In this document: piece after piece, positions 33,743 to 45,560 of the stretch
Numbering within the stretch: position 1 is the first letter of the stretch
How the letters are laid out: every line of letters starts with the position of its first letter
Assembly (NCBI RefSeq): GCF_000416235.1
Contig: NZ_ATLO01000012.1
Span: 62,001 to 126,000 of the forward strand
DNA: 64,000 bases
Reading direction: 5' to 3'
Source of the DNA: Pseudomonas sp. CFII64
GTDB lineage: Bacteria > Pseudomonadota > Gammaproteobacteria > Pseudomonadales > Pseudomonadaceae
The notes under the pieces: model-generated
The model's input: only the letters and a program-made list of their open reading frames with translations
Told to the model about the DNA's origin: nothing
Databases searched by the model: none
Made by a program: the position numbers and the translations under genes

Positions 33743-34227
33743 GCCTTTCCCGTGATCGTCTGCTCGATTTCCTGTACCGCGAAGCCCGCCTGCTCGATGA
33801 CCGGCAGTGGGACCAGTGGCTGGAATGCTACTCGCCAAACGTGGAGTTCTGGATGCCGGCCTGGGATGACCAGGACAGCCTGACCGAAGATCCGCAACGG
33901 GAGATTTCGCTGATTTACTACCCGAGTCGCGACGGCCTTGAAGACCGCGTGTTCCGGATCAAGACCGAACGCTCCAGCGCCAGCATGCCCGAACCGCGCA
34001 CCGCGCATTTCGTGGCGAATCTGGAGGTGCTGGCCGATGACGGCGAGACCGTCGAACTGCGTTTCAACTGGCAAACCCTCAGCCATCGCTACAAGACCAC
34101 GGATACGTACTTTGGCACCTCGTTCTATCGCCTCGATGTCCGGCCTGAACAGCCGTTGATCACGCGCAAGAAAGTGGTGCTCAAGAACGACTACATCCAC
34201 CAGGTCATCGATATCTACCACATCTGA
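33739..34227 (+). CDS. benB: Benzoate 1,2-dioxygenase, beta subunit
   Basis: The 162-residue protein is the small subunit of a ring-hydroxylating dioxygenase: LLDFLYREARLLDDRQWDQWLECYSPNVEFWMPAWDD and YYPSRDGLEDRVFRIKTERSSAS are family hallmarks. It has no cofactor and supports the alpha3beta3 assembly. Its ATG overlaps the benA stop by four bases, so the subunits are translationally coupled. Confidence 0.94.
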   Translation: MSLSRDRLLDFLYREARLLDDRQWDQWLECYSPNVEFWMPAWDDQDSLTEDPQREISLIYYPSRDGLEDRVFRIKTERSSASMPEPRTAHFVANLEVLADDGETVELRFNWQTLSHRYKTTDTYFGTSFYRLDVRPEQPLITRKKVVLKNDYIHQVIDIYHI

Positions 34228-34237
34228 GGGCACGCTC

Positions 34238-35260
34238 ATGACGTACTCCATAGCCTTGAACTTCGAGGACGGGGTGACCCGTTTCATCGACTGCAAGATC
34301 GGCGAAAAGGTGCTTGATGCCGCCTATCGCCAGCGCATCAACTTGCCCATGGACTGCTCCGACGGGGTGTGCGGGACCTGCAAATGCCGCTGTGAAACCG
34401 GCGACTATGAATTGGGCGATGACTACATTGAAGACGCCTTGAGCGAGGACGAAGTCGAGCAGCGGCAGGTGCTGACCTGTCAGATGGTGCCGCAATCGGA
34501 TTGCGTCATTGCCGTGCCCGTGTCGTCCAGCACCTGCAAGACCGGCACCGCGCAGTTCACCGCCAGCGTTGCCAGTATCGTCAGCCACGCCGATGCCGCG
34601 CTGGAAGTCAGCTTCGAACTGGATCAGGTGCCGGTTTTCCTGCCCGGCCAATACGTCAATATTGGCGTGCCTGGCAGCCATCAGACGCGCTCGTATTCAT
34701 TCAGCAGCAAACCCGGAGAGCGCCACGTGAGCTTCCTGATCAAACAGGTGCCAGGCGGGTTGATGAGCGAATGGCTGGGGCGTGCTCAGGTTGGCGACAC
34801 GGTTGCCATGACCGGTCCATTGGGCAGTTTCTATCTGCGCGCGGTCACCCGGCCCTTGTTGTTGCTGGCCGGTGGGACAGGGCTGGCGCCGTTCCTGTCG
34901 ATGCTTGAAGTGCTCGCCGAACGTAATGAAACCCGCCAGATAACGCTGATCTACGGCGTGACCCGGGATCAGGACCTGGTGATGGTCCAGGCCCTGCAAG
35001 CGTTCAGCGCACGCCTGGCCAACTTCAGTCTGGTCACCTGCGTGGCCGACCCGCAAACCGGCCATCCGCAGCAGGGTTACGTCACTGAGCACATGGCGCC
35101 GCACATGCTCAACGACGGTGACGTCGATGTTTACCTGTGCGGCCCGCCGCCGATGGTCGATGCGGTGCGCAAGCACTTCACGGCGGCTGGCGTGACCCCG
35201 GCCAGCTTCTACTACGAGAAGTTCACGCCCAACGCGATTGTTACCGGCGACGCTGCCTGA
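34238..35260 (+). CDS. benC: Benzoate 1,2-dioxygenase electron-transfer component
   Basis: The 340-residue reductase fuses three modules. An N-terminal plant-type 2Fe-2S ferredoxin domain has Cys40, Cys45, Cys48 and Cys81 in CSDGVCGTCKC...LTCQ. A FAD domain contains RSYSFSSKPG. A C-terminal NAD domain contains LLAGGTGLAPFLSM and CGPPPMVDAV. It carries electrons from NADH to the Rieske centre of BenA. It begins 10 bases after benB. Confidence 0.95.
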   Translation: MTYSIALNFEDGVTRFIDCKIGEKVLDAAYRQRINLPMDCSDGVCGTCKCRCETGDYELGDDYIEDALSEDEVEQRQVLTCQMVPQSDCVIAVPVSSSTCKTGTAQFTASVASIVSHADAALEVSFELDQVPVFLPGQYVNIGVPGSHQTRSYSFSSKPGERHVSFLIKQVPGGLMSEWLGRAQVGDTVAMTGPLGSFYLRAVTRPLLLLAGGTGLAPFLSMLEVLAERNETRQITLIYGVTRDQDLVMVQALQAFSARLANFSLVTCVADPQTGHPQQGYVTEHMAPHMLNDGDVDVYLCGPPPMVDAVRKHFTAAGVTPASFYYEKFTPNAIVTGDAA

Positions 35261-35270
35261 GGAGAACACC

Positions 35271-36032
35271 ATGAACCCACGTTTTAACGATAAGGTCGCG
35301 CTGGTCACCGGCGCGGCTCAGGGCATCGGTCTGCGTGTCGCCGAGCGTTTGCTGGAGGAGGGCGCGTGGCTGGTGGCGGTGGATCGCTCGGAGCTGGTGC
35401 ATGAATTGCAGCACTATCGCGCGCTGACCCTGACCGCAGACCTGGAGCATCACGCTGAATGCGCAAGGGTGATGGCTGCCGCGAAAAAACGTTTTGGCCG
35501 CATCGACATCCTGGTCAATAACGTCGGCGGGACGATCTGGGCCAAGCCTTTCGAGCACTATGCTGCGGACGAGATCGAAGCCGAAGTGCGCCGTTCGCTG
35601 TTCCCGACGTTGTGGTGTTGCCACACCGTATTGCCTTACATGCTTGAGCAGGGCAGCGGCGCCATCGTCAATGTGTCATCCATCGCCACGCGCAGCGTCA
35701 ATCGGGTTCCCTACGGCGCGGCGAAGGGCGGCGTCAACGCGCTGACCGCGTGCCTGGCCCTGGAAACTGCCGGCAGCGGCGTGCGGGTCAACGCCACCGC
35801 GCCCGGCGGCACCGAAGCACCGCCAAGACGCATCCCGCGTAACGACCAGCCGCAGAGCGAACAGGAAAGTGTCTGGTACCAGCAAATCGTCGATCAGACG
35901 CTCAACAGCAGCTTGATGAAACGCTACGGCACCATCGATGAACAAGCCGCAGCCATTCTGTTTCTGGCTTCCGACGAGGCTTCGTACATCACCGGGGTAA
36001 CCCTTCCAGTGGGCGGCGGGGATCTGGGCTGA
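35271..36032 (+). CDS. benD: Benzoate cis-diol dehydrogenase
   Basis: The 253-residue SDR has TGAAQGIG, NNVGG and YGAAKGG motifs and oxidises 1,6-dihydroxycyclohexa-2,4-diene-1-carboxylate to catechol with loss of CO2, the step after BenABC. ATG at 35271 follows TGAGGAGAACACC, 10 bases after benC; the open frame upstream of it overlaps benC. Its presence completes conversion of benzoate to catechol in one operon. Confidence 0.93.
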   Translation: MNPRFNDKVALVTGAAQGIGLRVAERLLEEGAWLVAVDRSELVHELQHYRALTLTADLEHHAECARVMAAAKKRFGRIDILVNNVGGTIWAKPFEHYAADEIEAEVRRSLFPTLWCCHTVLPYMLEQGSGAIVNVSSIATRSVNRVPYGAAKGGVNALTACLALETAGSGVRVNATAPGGTEAPPRRIPRNDQPQSEQESVWYQQIVDQTLNSSLMKRYGTIDEQAAAILFLASDEASYITGVTLPVGGGDLG

Positions 36033-36155
36033 TATCGGGACGACGGTATTTGTCTGTGCTGGAAAAACCGGCTATCTGGCAAGGCTCAACGATAAACGAA
36101 GTCGGCCGATACGCTGTTATCGACTCTTCGTTTTACGTCATGCGCCTGGAGTTAC
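36033..36155. other. Intergenic region after benD
   Basis: AAACGAAG (36094-36101) and CTTCGTTT (36126-36133) form inverted arms around 24 bases. The arrangement may be a weak terminator for the ben operon or part of the next promoter; there is no clear choice. Confidence 0.3.
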
Positions 36156-38732
36156 ATGCCCAAATCCGCCCCGCAACCTGTTGCCCATCCGCTGCAGAAC
36201 CGCTCCAGCGTAGCGCTGGCGCGGGCTTCGTTGTTCAAATTTGCCGGGCTGCTGGCGGCGGTGATCTTGCTGGCCAGCGGTCTGCTCGTTTACGTGGCGC
36301 ACAATCTCGACACCATTGAAGAAGCAGAAAGTGCCTTCTACACCCGCAAGGCTGTGCAATCACTGGAAAAGTCCTTGCTCTTGACCGTCAAGGACTACGC
36401 TTTCTGGGGTGACGCCTACAAGCATTTGCACACCCGGGTTGATACCGACTGGGCGTTCGTGCGGCAAAACGTGGGTCCGACCCTTTATGAGGACTTCGGC
36501 TTTCAGGGATTGTTCGTGGTCGATGCCGCCAATCGAACCGCTTACTCAGTCATCAATGGCGTTATGCAGACCATGGATATCGCGCAGTGGCTGGCGCAAC
36601 CCATTGACGCGATTCTCGATCGCGCTCGTGCCGGCGCGGAGAATGAAACCCCGCTTACGACCTTCATCAATGTGGGCGGGGTGCCTGCTCTGGTAGCGGC
36701 CGCCGCGATTACGCCGGGTACGGATCCGACCGTGGTGTCGGACGATGGACTGCCATCGGTGCTGATTTTCGTGGAAATGCTCGACAGCAGCAGGCTTGCA
36801 GCGATCGGCAACGACTATGGGGTTGACGGGCTGCACATCTCAACCTCTGACGAAACCCATGAGACTTCAATTTTACCCTTGGGTGAGAAGGGTTCGGCAG
36901 GTGCATTACATTGGCAACCACCCAAACCTGGCCAGCAACTGCTGGGGCTTGTGCTGCCCGTGATCGGTATCGCCGCGTTGCTGGTCTGGCTGATGACGTG
37001 GGCGATTTTGCGGCGTACGACCGTTGCCGCACGAGCCCTGGATGCAAGCTTTGCCTCGCTGCAAGCCAGTCAACAGGCGCTGGCCACCAGCGAAGCGCGC
37101 TTTCGTGATGTGGTCGAAGCCAGTTCTGACTGGATATGGGAAATCGATGCTGACTGGCGCTTCACTTACCTGTCCGAACGTTTTGAAATCGTCACCGGCC
37201 TGTCCAGGCAGGACTGGATTGGCGCAGCCATTGACGATTTGCTGCACACCGAACTTGGCGCTTTATCGCAGTGCCTGAGCATTCCCAATCGCAGGCCCTG
37301 CATCAGCCTCCAGTGCAATTACCTGGATATCAGGGGGCATGCAAGAATCACTCGTTTGTCTGCTCGTGAACTGCCCGGTAATGGTTTTCGTGGCACTGCA
37401 ACGGATGTCACAGAGGAAGTCGAAGCCCGGCGGCGCATCGAGTTCCTGTCTCAACATGATGCACTGACCGGGTTGCCGAACAGGATACGGCTACAGGAGT
37501 TTCTGGACGGAAAACTCAAGGCAATGCCAACCCAGGAGCAACCGCTGGTGATGCTCAGTCTGGACCTTGACCGATTCAAACCGGTCAACGACCTGCTTGG
37601 CCACGCCGCCGGTGATCGGGTGCTCAACGAGGTTTCGCGGCGTCTGGCAGAGTGCCTTCGCGGTGGCGATCTGGTTGCGCGGATCGGCGGTGACGAGTTC
37701 GTGCTGATCCTCACCGATATCAGTTCCCAGGAAGGCGTCGAAGCCTTGTGCCGACGGTTGATCGACTCCATCGAACAGCCTATAGACATCGATGAACAGG
37801 ATATTTTCATCAGCGCCAGCATTGGCATCGCCATGGCCCCCAACGATGCGTCCCTGGCAGCCGAACTGCTGCGCTACGCGGATATGGCCTTGTACGAGGC
37901 GAAGGCCGGTGGCCGCAACACCTGGCGCTTTTTTGCCGATGACATGAATGCCCGGATTATCGAGCGTCGGCGGCTGGAAAACGATCTGCGCTATGCCATC
38001 AGAAACGGCGAACTTCGCCTGCACTTCCAGCCGCGCTACCGCATTGCCGATGGCCGGATGGTGGGGGCCGAGGCGCTGGTGCGCTGGCAGCACCCGCAGC
38101 GCGGTCTGATACCGCCAGACACATTTATCCCTATCGCCGAGGAAACCGGGCTGATTCTGCCGTTGAGCAACTGGGTGCTGACTACCGCTTGCCAGTCCGC
38201 AGCCGACTGGCCCGAAGAACTATTCGTATCAGTAAACCTGTCGCCGACAGAGTTTCAGCGCGGCAATCTGGTCGAGCGGATTCAGCAAACGCTGGCCGAC
38301 ACCGGGATCGATCCGTCCCGGGTCGAACTGGAAGTCACCGAAAGCGTCATGCTCGACGACGCCCCGGGTGCGCTGGAGGTCATGCATGCCCTTAAACGGC
38401 TTGGCGTGCGGCTGTCCATGGACGATTTCGGCACGGGATATTCCTCGCTGAGCTATCTGCGCTCGTTCCCGTTCGATGGCCTCAAGATCGACCGCAGCTT
38501 CCTCAATCGCCTGGGCGCCAGCGCAGATGACCAGTCCATTATCCGGGCCATCGTCGGCCTGGGGCGTGCATTGTCCCTGACGGTAACGGCCGAAGGCATT
38601 GAAACAGCCGAGCATCTTGAACTGCTCAAAGCCGTTTGCTGCGATGAAGGTCAGGGTTATTTCCTGAACCGGCCGATGGATGCTCAATCTTTCGATGCGC
38701 TGCTGGGAACAATGGAAATTGCGGGCACATGA
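36156..38732 (+). CDS. CHASE4-PAS-GGDEF-EAL cyclic-di-GMP signalling protein
   Basis: The 858-residue inner membrane protein has helices near residues 28-48 and 262-286. They flank a periplasmic CHASE4-type sensor (LEKSLLLTVKDYAFWGDAY, FQGLFVVDAANRTAYSV). Inside the cell follow a PAS domain (about 315-430), a diguanylate cyclase with intact GGDEF near 510-514 and an RGGD inhibitory site five residues before it, and a phosphodiesterase with intact EAL near 639 and DDFGTGYSSL. Both catalytic motifs look functional, so it may be bifunctional. The signal sensed is unknown; the gene sits between benD and pcaD. Confidence 0.93.
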   Translation: MPKSAPQPVAHPLQNRSSVALARASLFKFAGLLAAVILLASGLLVYVAHNLDTIEEAESAFYTRKAVQSLEKSLLLTVKDYAFWGDAYKHLHTRVDTDWAFVRQNVGPTLYEDFGFQGLFVVDAANRTAYSVINGVMQTMDIAQWLAQPIDAILDRARAGAENETPLTTFINVGGVPALVAAAAITPGTDPTVVSDDGLPSVLIFVEMLDSSRLAAIGNDYGVDGLHISTSDETHETSILPLGEKGSAGALHWQPPKPGQQLLGLVLPVIGIAALLVWLMTWAILRRTTVAARALDASFASLQASQQALATSEARFRDVVEASSDWIWEIDADWRFTYLSERFEIVTGLSRQDWIGAAIDDLLHTELGALSQCLSIPNRRPCISLQCNYLDIRGHARITRLSARELPGNGFRGTATDVTEEVEARRRIEFLSQHDALTGLPNRIRLQEFLDGKLKAMPTQEQPLVMLSLDLDRFKPVNDLLGHAAGDRVLNEVSRRLAECLRGGDLVARIGGDEFVLILTDISSQEGVEALCRRLIDSIEQPIDIDEQDIFISASIGIAMAPNDASLAAELLRYADMALYEAKAGGRNTWRFFADDMNARIIERRRLENDLRYAIRNGELRLHFQPRYRIADGRMVGAEALVRWQHPQRGLIPPDTFIPIAEETGLILPLSNWVLTTACQSAADWPEELFVSVNLSPTEFQRGNLVERIQQTLADTGIDPSRVELEVTESVMLDDAPGALEVMHALKRLGVRLSMDDFGTGYSSLSYLRSFPFDGLKIDRSFLNRLGASADDQSIIRAIVGLGRALSLTVTAEGIETAEHLELLKAVCCDEGQGYFLNRPMDAQSFDALLGTMEIAGT

Positions 38733-38740
38733 TCCGAGGG

Positions 38741-39529
38741 TTAACTCAGGAGGAAATCCAGAACCGCGGCGGTAAAGGCTTGATCCGCTTCCACGTTCGA
38801 CAGGTGTGCCGCATTTAATACCACCCCTTTAGTGCCTTTGATTGCGTTCACCAGAAAATCTCCATCCGCCACGGTAGTCACCGGGTCCTGGTCGCCGCTG
38901 ATCACCAACACCGGCAAGCGTACCGTCGCGAACTGCTCGCGAAAATCTGCGTCACGTACCGCTGCGCAGTTGGCGGCGTAACCCGTCGGCGAAGTGTTGG
39001 CGAGCATCTCGACCAGGCGGTTTACTTGCTCAGGCCGGGTTTCGGCGAAGCGCGGTGTGAACCAGCGGGAAAGGGTCGCGTCACGCAGGGCGTGCATGGC
39101 TGCGGGGCCATCGCGAAGGACTGCTTCAATGCGTGGATTCCATACTTCGGGGCTGGCGATTTTCGCAGCGGTGTTGCACAGCACCACCCGTTTGAGCCGC
39201 TGCGGCGCATTGAGCATCAGCCATTGCCCGATCAGGCCACCCATCGACAAGCCGCAGAAATCAACGTGTTGGATACCCAGCGCATCCAGCAACCCGAGCA
39301 CGTCGCGGCCGTTTTGTTCGATGGTGTAAGGGCCGGTGCTGACCAGCGACTGGCCATGGCCCCGCGTGTCATACCGCAATACCCGGAAGTGCTCGCTCAG
39401 AGCCGGGATTTGCGCGTCCCACATGCCCAAGTGGGTGCCGAGGGAATTGGAGAGCAGCAAGACCGGTGCGGATTGCGGACCGTCCAGCTGGTAGTAGAGA
39501 TCGCCGTCAGGCAGAGAGATTGTCGGCAT
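38741..39529 (-). CDS. pcaD: 3-Oxoadipate enol-lactonase
   Basis: The 262-residue alpha/beta hydrolase has the nucleophile elbow GLSMGG, an acid in ISGDQDPVTTV and the catalytic His in LNAAHLSNVE. The whole pattern (LLLSNSLGTHLGMWDAQIPAL, LRYDTRGHGQS, GYAANCAAVRDADFRE) is that of PcaD/CatD. It hydrolyses 3-oxoadipate enol-lactone, the product of CatC, to 3-oxoadipate. ATG at 39529 follows AAGGAACCTCA. It is convergent with the GGDEF-EAL gene and not cotranscribed with cat or ben. Confidence 0.93.
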   Translation of the reverse strand: MPTISLPDGDLYYQLDGPQSAPVLLLSNSLGTHLGMWDAQIPALSEHFRVLRYDTRGHGQSLVSTGPYTIEQNGRDVLGLLDALGIQHVDFCGLSMGGLIGQWLMLNAPQRLKRVVLCNTAAKIASPEVWNPRIEAVLRDGPAAMHALRDATLSRWFTPRFAETRPEQVNRLVEMLANTSPTGYAANCAAVRDADFREQFATVRLPVLVISGDQDPVTTVADGDFLVNAIKGTKGVVLNAAHLSNVEADQAFTAAVLDFLLS

Positions 39530-39748
39530 TGAGGTTCCTTGGGGCTCGCAATCAGGCGAGCGGGGCATGGTTTTGCGACCCAAGATCGCACTCCTTCTGA
39601 CCAAGGGTCCAATATTCAATGGGTCTGGGTTGATACCTGGCAGGTATCGGAGGACGGGTTGAGGGTCGGATTCGGTGCTCCACAAACCCGCGTTGGCGCA
39701 GGCAATGAAGGTGGGGCAGGTGGATTGAAGTGGGCGGGGCAGGCGTCT

Positions 39749-39880
39749 CGGGGACAAGTCCCCTCCTACCGGGTTTGCACAGATTCGGTAGGACCGGACT
39801 TGTCCGGGAAGAACGATACCGCGCAGTGTCTGGTTCACCGAGGCCACTGTTTCGCGGGCAAGCTTCGCTCCAACGAGTGC
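39749..39880. repeat. REP/REPIN elements between pcaD and the GNAT gene
   Basis: The 390 bases from 39530 to 39919 hold no gene. An inverted REP pair is visible: GGGGACAAGTCCCCTCCTACC (39750-39770) faces GGTAGGACCGGACTTGTCCGG (about 39787-39807). A further REP-type tail, CGCGGGCAAGCTTCGCTCC, lies near 39852-39870. Confidence 0.65.
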
Positions 39881-39919
39881 TAATCTGCCAGCCTCACATC
39901 CATCGACAGGCTCAACCCA

Positions 39920-40354
39920 ATGTTCACTATCCGCGTCATGACCATCGCCGATTACGATGCGGTCATCGACCTCATGAGCAAGACTCCAGGCATCTCGTTA
40001 CGTGATGCCGATTCTCGTGAGGCGACCGCGCGTTACCTGCTACGCAATCCGCAAATGAGTTTCGTCGCCGAAGTCGGCGAGGCGCTGGGCGGCTGCGTGA
40101 TGTGCGGACATGACGGTCGACGGGGTTATCTGCAGCACCTGGTGGTGCTTCCTGAATATCGCCGGCAAGGGATTGCCAAATCACTGGTTCAGCGTGGCCT
40201 GTCGAGTCTTGAGGCGCAGGGCATCCTTAAATGTCACCTTGATGTGTTCAAAACCAACGCAGCTGCTGCGCAGTATTGGCAAGGCCAGGGCTGGCAGCTG
40301 CGAACCGACATCGACCGATACTCGTTTACTCGCCGGGGGCATGACAACGCTTGA
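39920..40354 (+). CDS. GNAT family N-acetyltransferase
   Basis: The 144-residue protein has the acetyl-CoA binding motif VVLPEYRRQGIAKSLVQRGLSSLE and ends in AAAQYWQGQGWQLRTDIDRYSF, the usual GNAT layout. The substrate is unknown. It is a single gene between the REP region and the katG promoter region. Confidence 0.88.
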   Translation: MFTIRVMTIADYDAVIDLMSKTPGISLRDADSREATARYLLRNPQMSFVAEVGEALGGCVMCGHDGRRGYLQHLVVLPEYRRQGIAKSLVQRGLSSLEAQGILKCHLDVFKTNAAAAQYWQGQGWQLRTDIDRYSFTRRGHDNA

Positions 40355-42955
<2,601 letters not shown>

Positions 42956-42976
42956 GCTGAAGGGGCAATAAATGAA

Positions 42977-43008
42977 TCAGGCAGCTTCGTGGAGGCGAGG
43001 CTGCCTGA
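42977..43008 (+). terminator. Hairpin after katG
   Basis: TCAGGCAGC pairs with GCTGCCTGA around a 14-base loop, 21 bases after the katG stop. There is no T tract, so termination strength is uncertain; it also lies 63 bases beyond the stop of the convergent DUF2790 gene. Confidence 0.5.
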
Positions 43009-43071
43009 CTATCAAGTTGGACGAGGCAGCGACAAGCTGGATTCGCTGCTGCGTCTGTGCCCGAATCACGA

Positions 43072-43338
43072 TCAGCTGTCCTGGTCGCTGTAAGCTTCGG
43101 TGGTGTATTCGAGGTTGTGAATGACACCCTTGTGATCGGTGTACACCATGCGCGACTCAACAGTACCGCGGATCGGGTTAACGTTTTCAGCCGTTGTGGT
43201 GCTGATGACTTTGTTGATGTCCAGGGGTTCAGAGTAGGTGTATTGCTCAACCTCAGCGGCGGCAACGTTCGTGATATCGTCGTTGGCCGAGGCGAACGCG
43301 CTGACCAGCATGAGTGCGGCGAACAGTGGAGTTTTCAT
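43072..43338 (-). CDS. DUF2790 small exported protein
   Basis: The 88-residue protein has a signal peptide (MKTPLFAALMLVSAFASA) and a short mature part with YTYSEPLDINKVIS, then SRMVYTDHKGVIHNLEYTTE. This is the DUF2790 pattern, a small family common in Pseudomonas and often in several copies per genome. Its function is unknown; periplasmic location is predicted. It is divergent from the OsmC gene. Confidence 0.85.
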   Translation of the reverse strand: MKTPLFAALMLVSAFASANDDITNVAAAEVEQYTYSEPLDINKVISTTTAENVNPIRGTVESRMVYTDHKGVIHNLEYTTEAYSDQDS

Positions 43339-43525
43339 GGTGTGTATTCCTTAGGTGAGAAGTGGTTGGAAGCAACGTTTCGTTTCGTTTGCTTCTGGCA
43401 CCGATTCTGTTCGCCTTCGGGATTTTGCAGAAATAGTAATGAGCAATACCCGGCATCAGTCGCGCTGATACATATTGAGTGCCCGCTTAAGCAGACTTAT
43501 CGAAAAACTTTTCCGAGAGGGATCA

Positions 43526-44008
43526 ATGGCAGATAAAACGCACGCGTACGAAGTCCAGGTCACCTGGGCCGGCAACGAGGGAACAGGAACGTCGTCTTAT
43601 CGGGGCTACAGCCGGGCGCACGTAATCACGGCTAACGGAAAAGTACCCATTGAGGGCTCATCCGATCCCGCTTTTCGAGGAGACCCCACACGCTGGAACC
43701 CGGAAGAATTGCTCTTGGCATCCTTGGCGGCGTGCCACAAGCTTTGGTACCTTGGCCTTTGCGCTGAGGCCGGGATCGTTGTGGTGGCCTACGAGGACAA
43801 CGCTCAAGGAACCATGGTCGAGCAGAGCGACGGCGCGGGTCAGTTCACCTCCGTGGTCTTGCGTCCGAAGGTGATTCTGGCGCCTGGGTCTGAAATTGCA
43901 AAAGCTCAGACTCTGCACAAAAACGCTCATGAGAAATGCTTCATTGCTCGTTCGGTAAACTTCCCGGTCAGCCACGCCCCCGAACTATCAATAAGCCCAG
44001 ACGCCTGA
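43526..44008 (+). CDS. OsmC family peroxiredoxin
   Basis: The 160-residue protein has both reactive cysteines of the OsmC/Ohr fold: one in LLASLAACHKLWYLGLC and one in HEKCFIARSVNFPV. Such enzymes reduce organic hydroperoxides with lipoylated or thiol partners. The start at 43526 (MADKTHAYEVQVTW) follows CCGAGAGGGATCA; the longer frame has a GTG start without support. It is likely a stress protein, and katG lies nearby. Confidence 0.88.
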   Translation: MADKTHAYEVQVTWAGNEGTGTSSYRGYSRAHVITANGKVPIEGSSDPAFRGDPTRWNPEELLLASLAACHKLWYLGLCAEAGIVVVAYEDNAQGTMVEQSDGAGQFTSVVLRPKVILAPGSEIAKAQTLHKNAHEKCFIARSVNFPVSHAPELSISPDA

Positions 44009-44143
44009 TTCCCGTCGCCCTTGTCTGCCTTGCGCGCGTTCGACATGCTTGACGACTATCGACGGCGCGACGCCGTCTGTTCGTCCTGCGGGAGAAGTTG
44101 CTTGAACAGTCACATCGGTGCGCTACATCGCAGGCGGGCATTT

Positions 44144-45163
44144 TTATGCGATTGGCGAAGTGCTCAGTGTCGAGCCGCGTGCCGAGAGTGACTGACGTTT
44201 GGGCGTGACATCAGTTGTCGCGCTTGTATGCCAGGGATGTTGCGGGCTGTCGATGGGGTGCAAGCCGTGGCGCTGGAACAGTTCGCCATAGCCGTTGACC
44301 AGAAACTGGCCACTGCGGCGCAACCAGTCCTCGCGGCGCTCGGCATACACCTTGGGCAACAAATACCAGGGCAGGCCGGGCAGATCGTGATGGACCAGAT
44401 GCAAATTCAGGTTCAGGAACAGCCAGCGCCACGGCCAGCCCGCCTCGTTGATCACCGAACGTTGTTCCGGTGCCTGGGCGGGGCGATGTTCGTAGTAGGA
44501 ACGCACCATGGATAACCCCAAGGCGAGCACGCTGGACAGCAGGTAACCGAGTATCGGCAGCTCGCCATGCAGCTTGACGAACGCCAGCACCGCGACCACG
44601 CACGCGCCATGGCTGAGCCACATCAGCCAGGCTTGCAGCACGCCGCGTCGCAACCTTGACGTTTCTTCGATGATCAAACCGCCCAGCGCCAGCGCCGGCC
44701 CCACGAGCAAACGCCCGTACAGGGTTTTATTCAGCCAGTGCAACGTGCGCCACAAGGTGCCGCTGCGCTGCCAGGCCTGCGTGTCGAAATAACGGCTTTC
44801 CGGGTCGATCTGTGGCCGGGTCAATTCCTCGTCGCGGTGGTGCAGCAGATGGCTGTCGCGATACAGCGTGTAGGGATACCAGATCGCCAGCGGCGCATAG
44901 CCCAACGCCTTATTCAGCCAGCGCCAGGGGGAAGGGTGGCCATGCAGTAACTCGTGCTGCAGCGACATCCAGAAGGTGATGACCGGAATCAACAGCAGCA
45001 GCGTCAGCGTCTGGCCTAATAGCGGCGCGTAATGAATCAGGCTGAACCACGCCGAGTAAGTGCCCAGCAACAGCAGCCAGGTGGGCCAGTCGCTGCGGGC
45101 AGTCCAGGAGGCTTGCAGCTCAAGGACGTGAGCGCGGTGTGCGGCGTCGAGGTAATTAGACAT
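44144..45163 (-). CDS. Membrane fatty acid desaturase family protein
   Basis: The 339-residue membrane protein has the three histidine boxes of di-iron desaturases and hydroxylases: HELLHGH (from His70), HLLHHRD (from His105) and HLVHHDLP near residue 250. Hydrophobic stretches between the boxes fit the desaturase topology. ATG at 45163 gives the likely N-terminus MSNYLDAAHRAHVLEL, although no strong ribosome-binding site precedes it; an ATG at 45235 is possible. The substrate, a fatty acid or other lipid, is not evident. Confidence 0.87.
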   Translation of the reverse strand: MSNYLDAAHRAHVLELQASWTARSDWPTWLLLLGTYSAWFSLIHYAPLLGQTLTLLLLIPVITFWMSLQHELLHGHPSPWRWLNKALGYAPLAIWYPYTLYRDSHLLHHRDEELTRPQIDPESRYFDTQAWQRSGTLWRTLHWLNKTLYGRLLVGPALALGGLIIEETSRLRRGVLQAWLMWLSHGACVVAVLAFVKLHGELPILGYLLSSVLALGLSMVRSYYEHRPAQAPEQRSVINEAGWPWRWLFLNLNLHLVHHDLPGLPWYLLPKVYAERREDWLRRSGQFLVNGYGELFQRHGLHPIDSPQHPWHTSATTDVTPKRQSLSARGSTLSTSPIA

Positions 45164-45235
45164 AGGGCAAGTGACCAGATTGTCGGCATTCGGGATGACG
45201 TGGCGGCCAGTGGTCTGGTAGACGCACCCTATCAA

Positions 45236-45560
45236 GCTTTGTTATGCATGAATAATCACTTATCCGCAGCTGTATATAGCTATTTCGACTTAATAAGTCT
45301 GGCTTGGCGAGTGGGTTGAACGGTGTCGTTAGCTAAACCGGACTGAACTCGAAGGAAAAGGCAGGGGTCTACCGTTTCCACTTATCGTTTGGGACAGCCC
45401 AGATGTCCGAACCATCGACCGGCAACTCCGGCCCGTTTTTTACGTCAGGGGGATCGAGCCTGTGACGCGTATTGTTTCGCTCGTGAACTGGCGTAAGGTT
45501 GGCCGCAGTGCTCACGCCAAGGCCGGCGATGTCACGCGATCTTATTGGAGAACACAGCAC
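45236..45560. other. Gap without an assigned gene
   Basis: This stretch of 325 bases holds the promoter side of the desaturase gene and the leader of the DUF2934 gene. A minus-strand frame ends at 45369 with GSDIWAVPNDKWKR; it has no recognisable start signal, overlaps the DUF2934 gene and matches no family I know, so it may be a gene relic or chance. Confidence 0.4.

Noticed and set aside
32366-35260. Anthranilate dioxygenase (AntABC) instead of BenABC
   Set aside because: A benD diol dehydrogenase follows in the operon and is not needed for anthranilate; the BenA sequence and neighbouring cat genes also fit benzoate.
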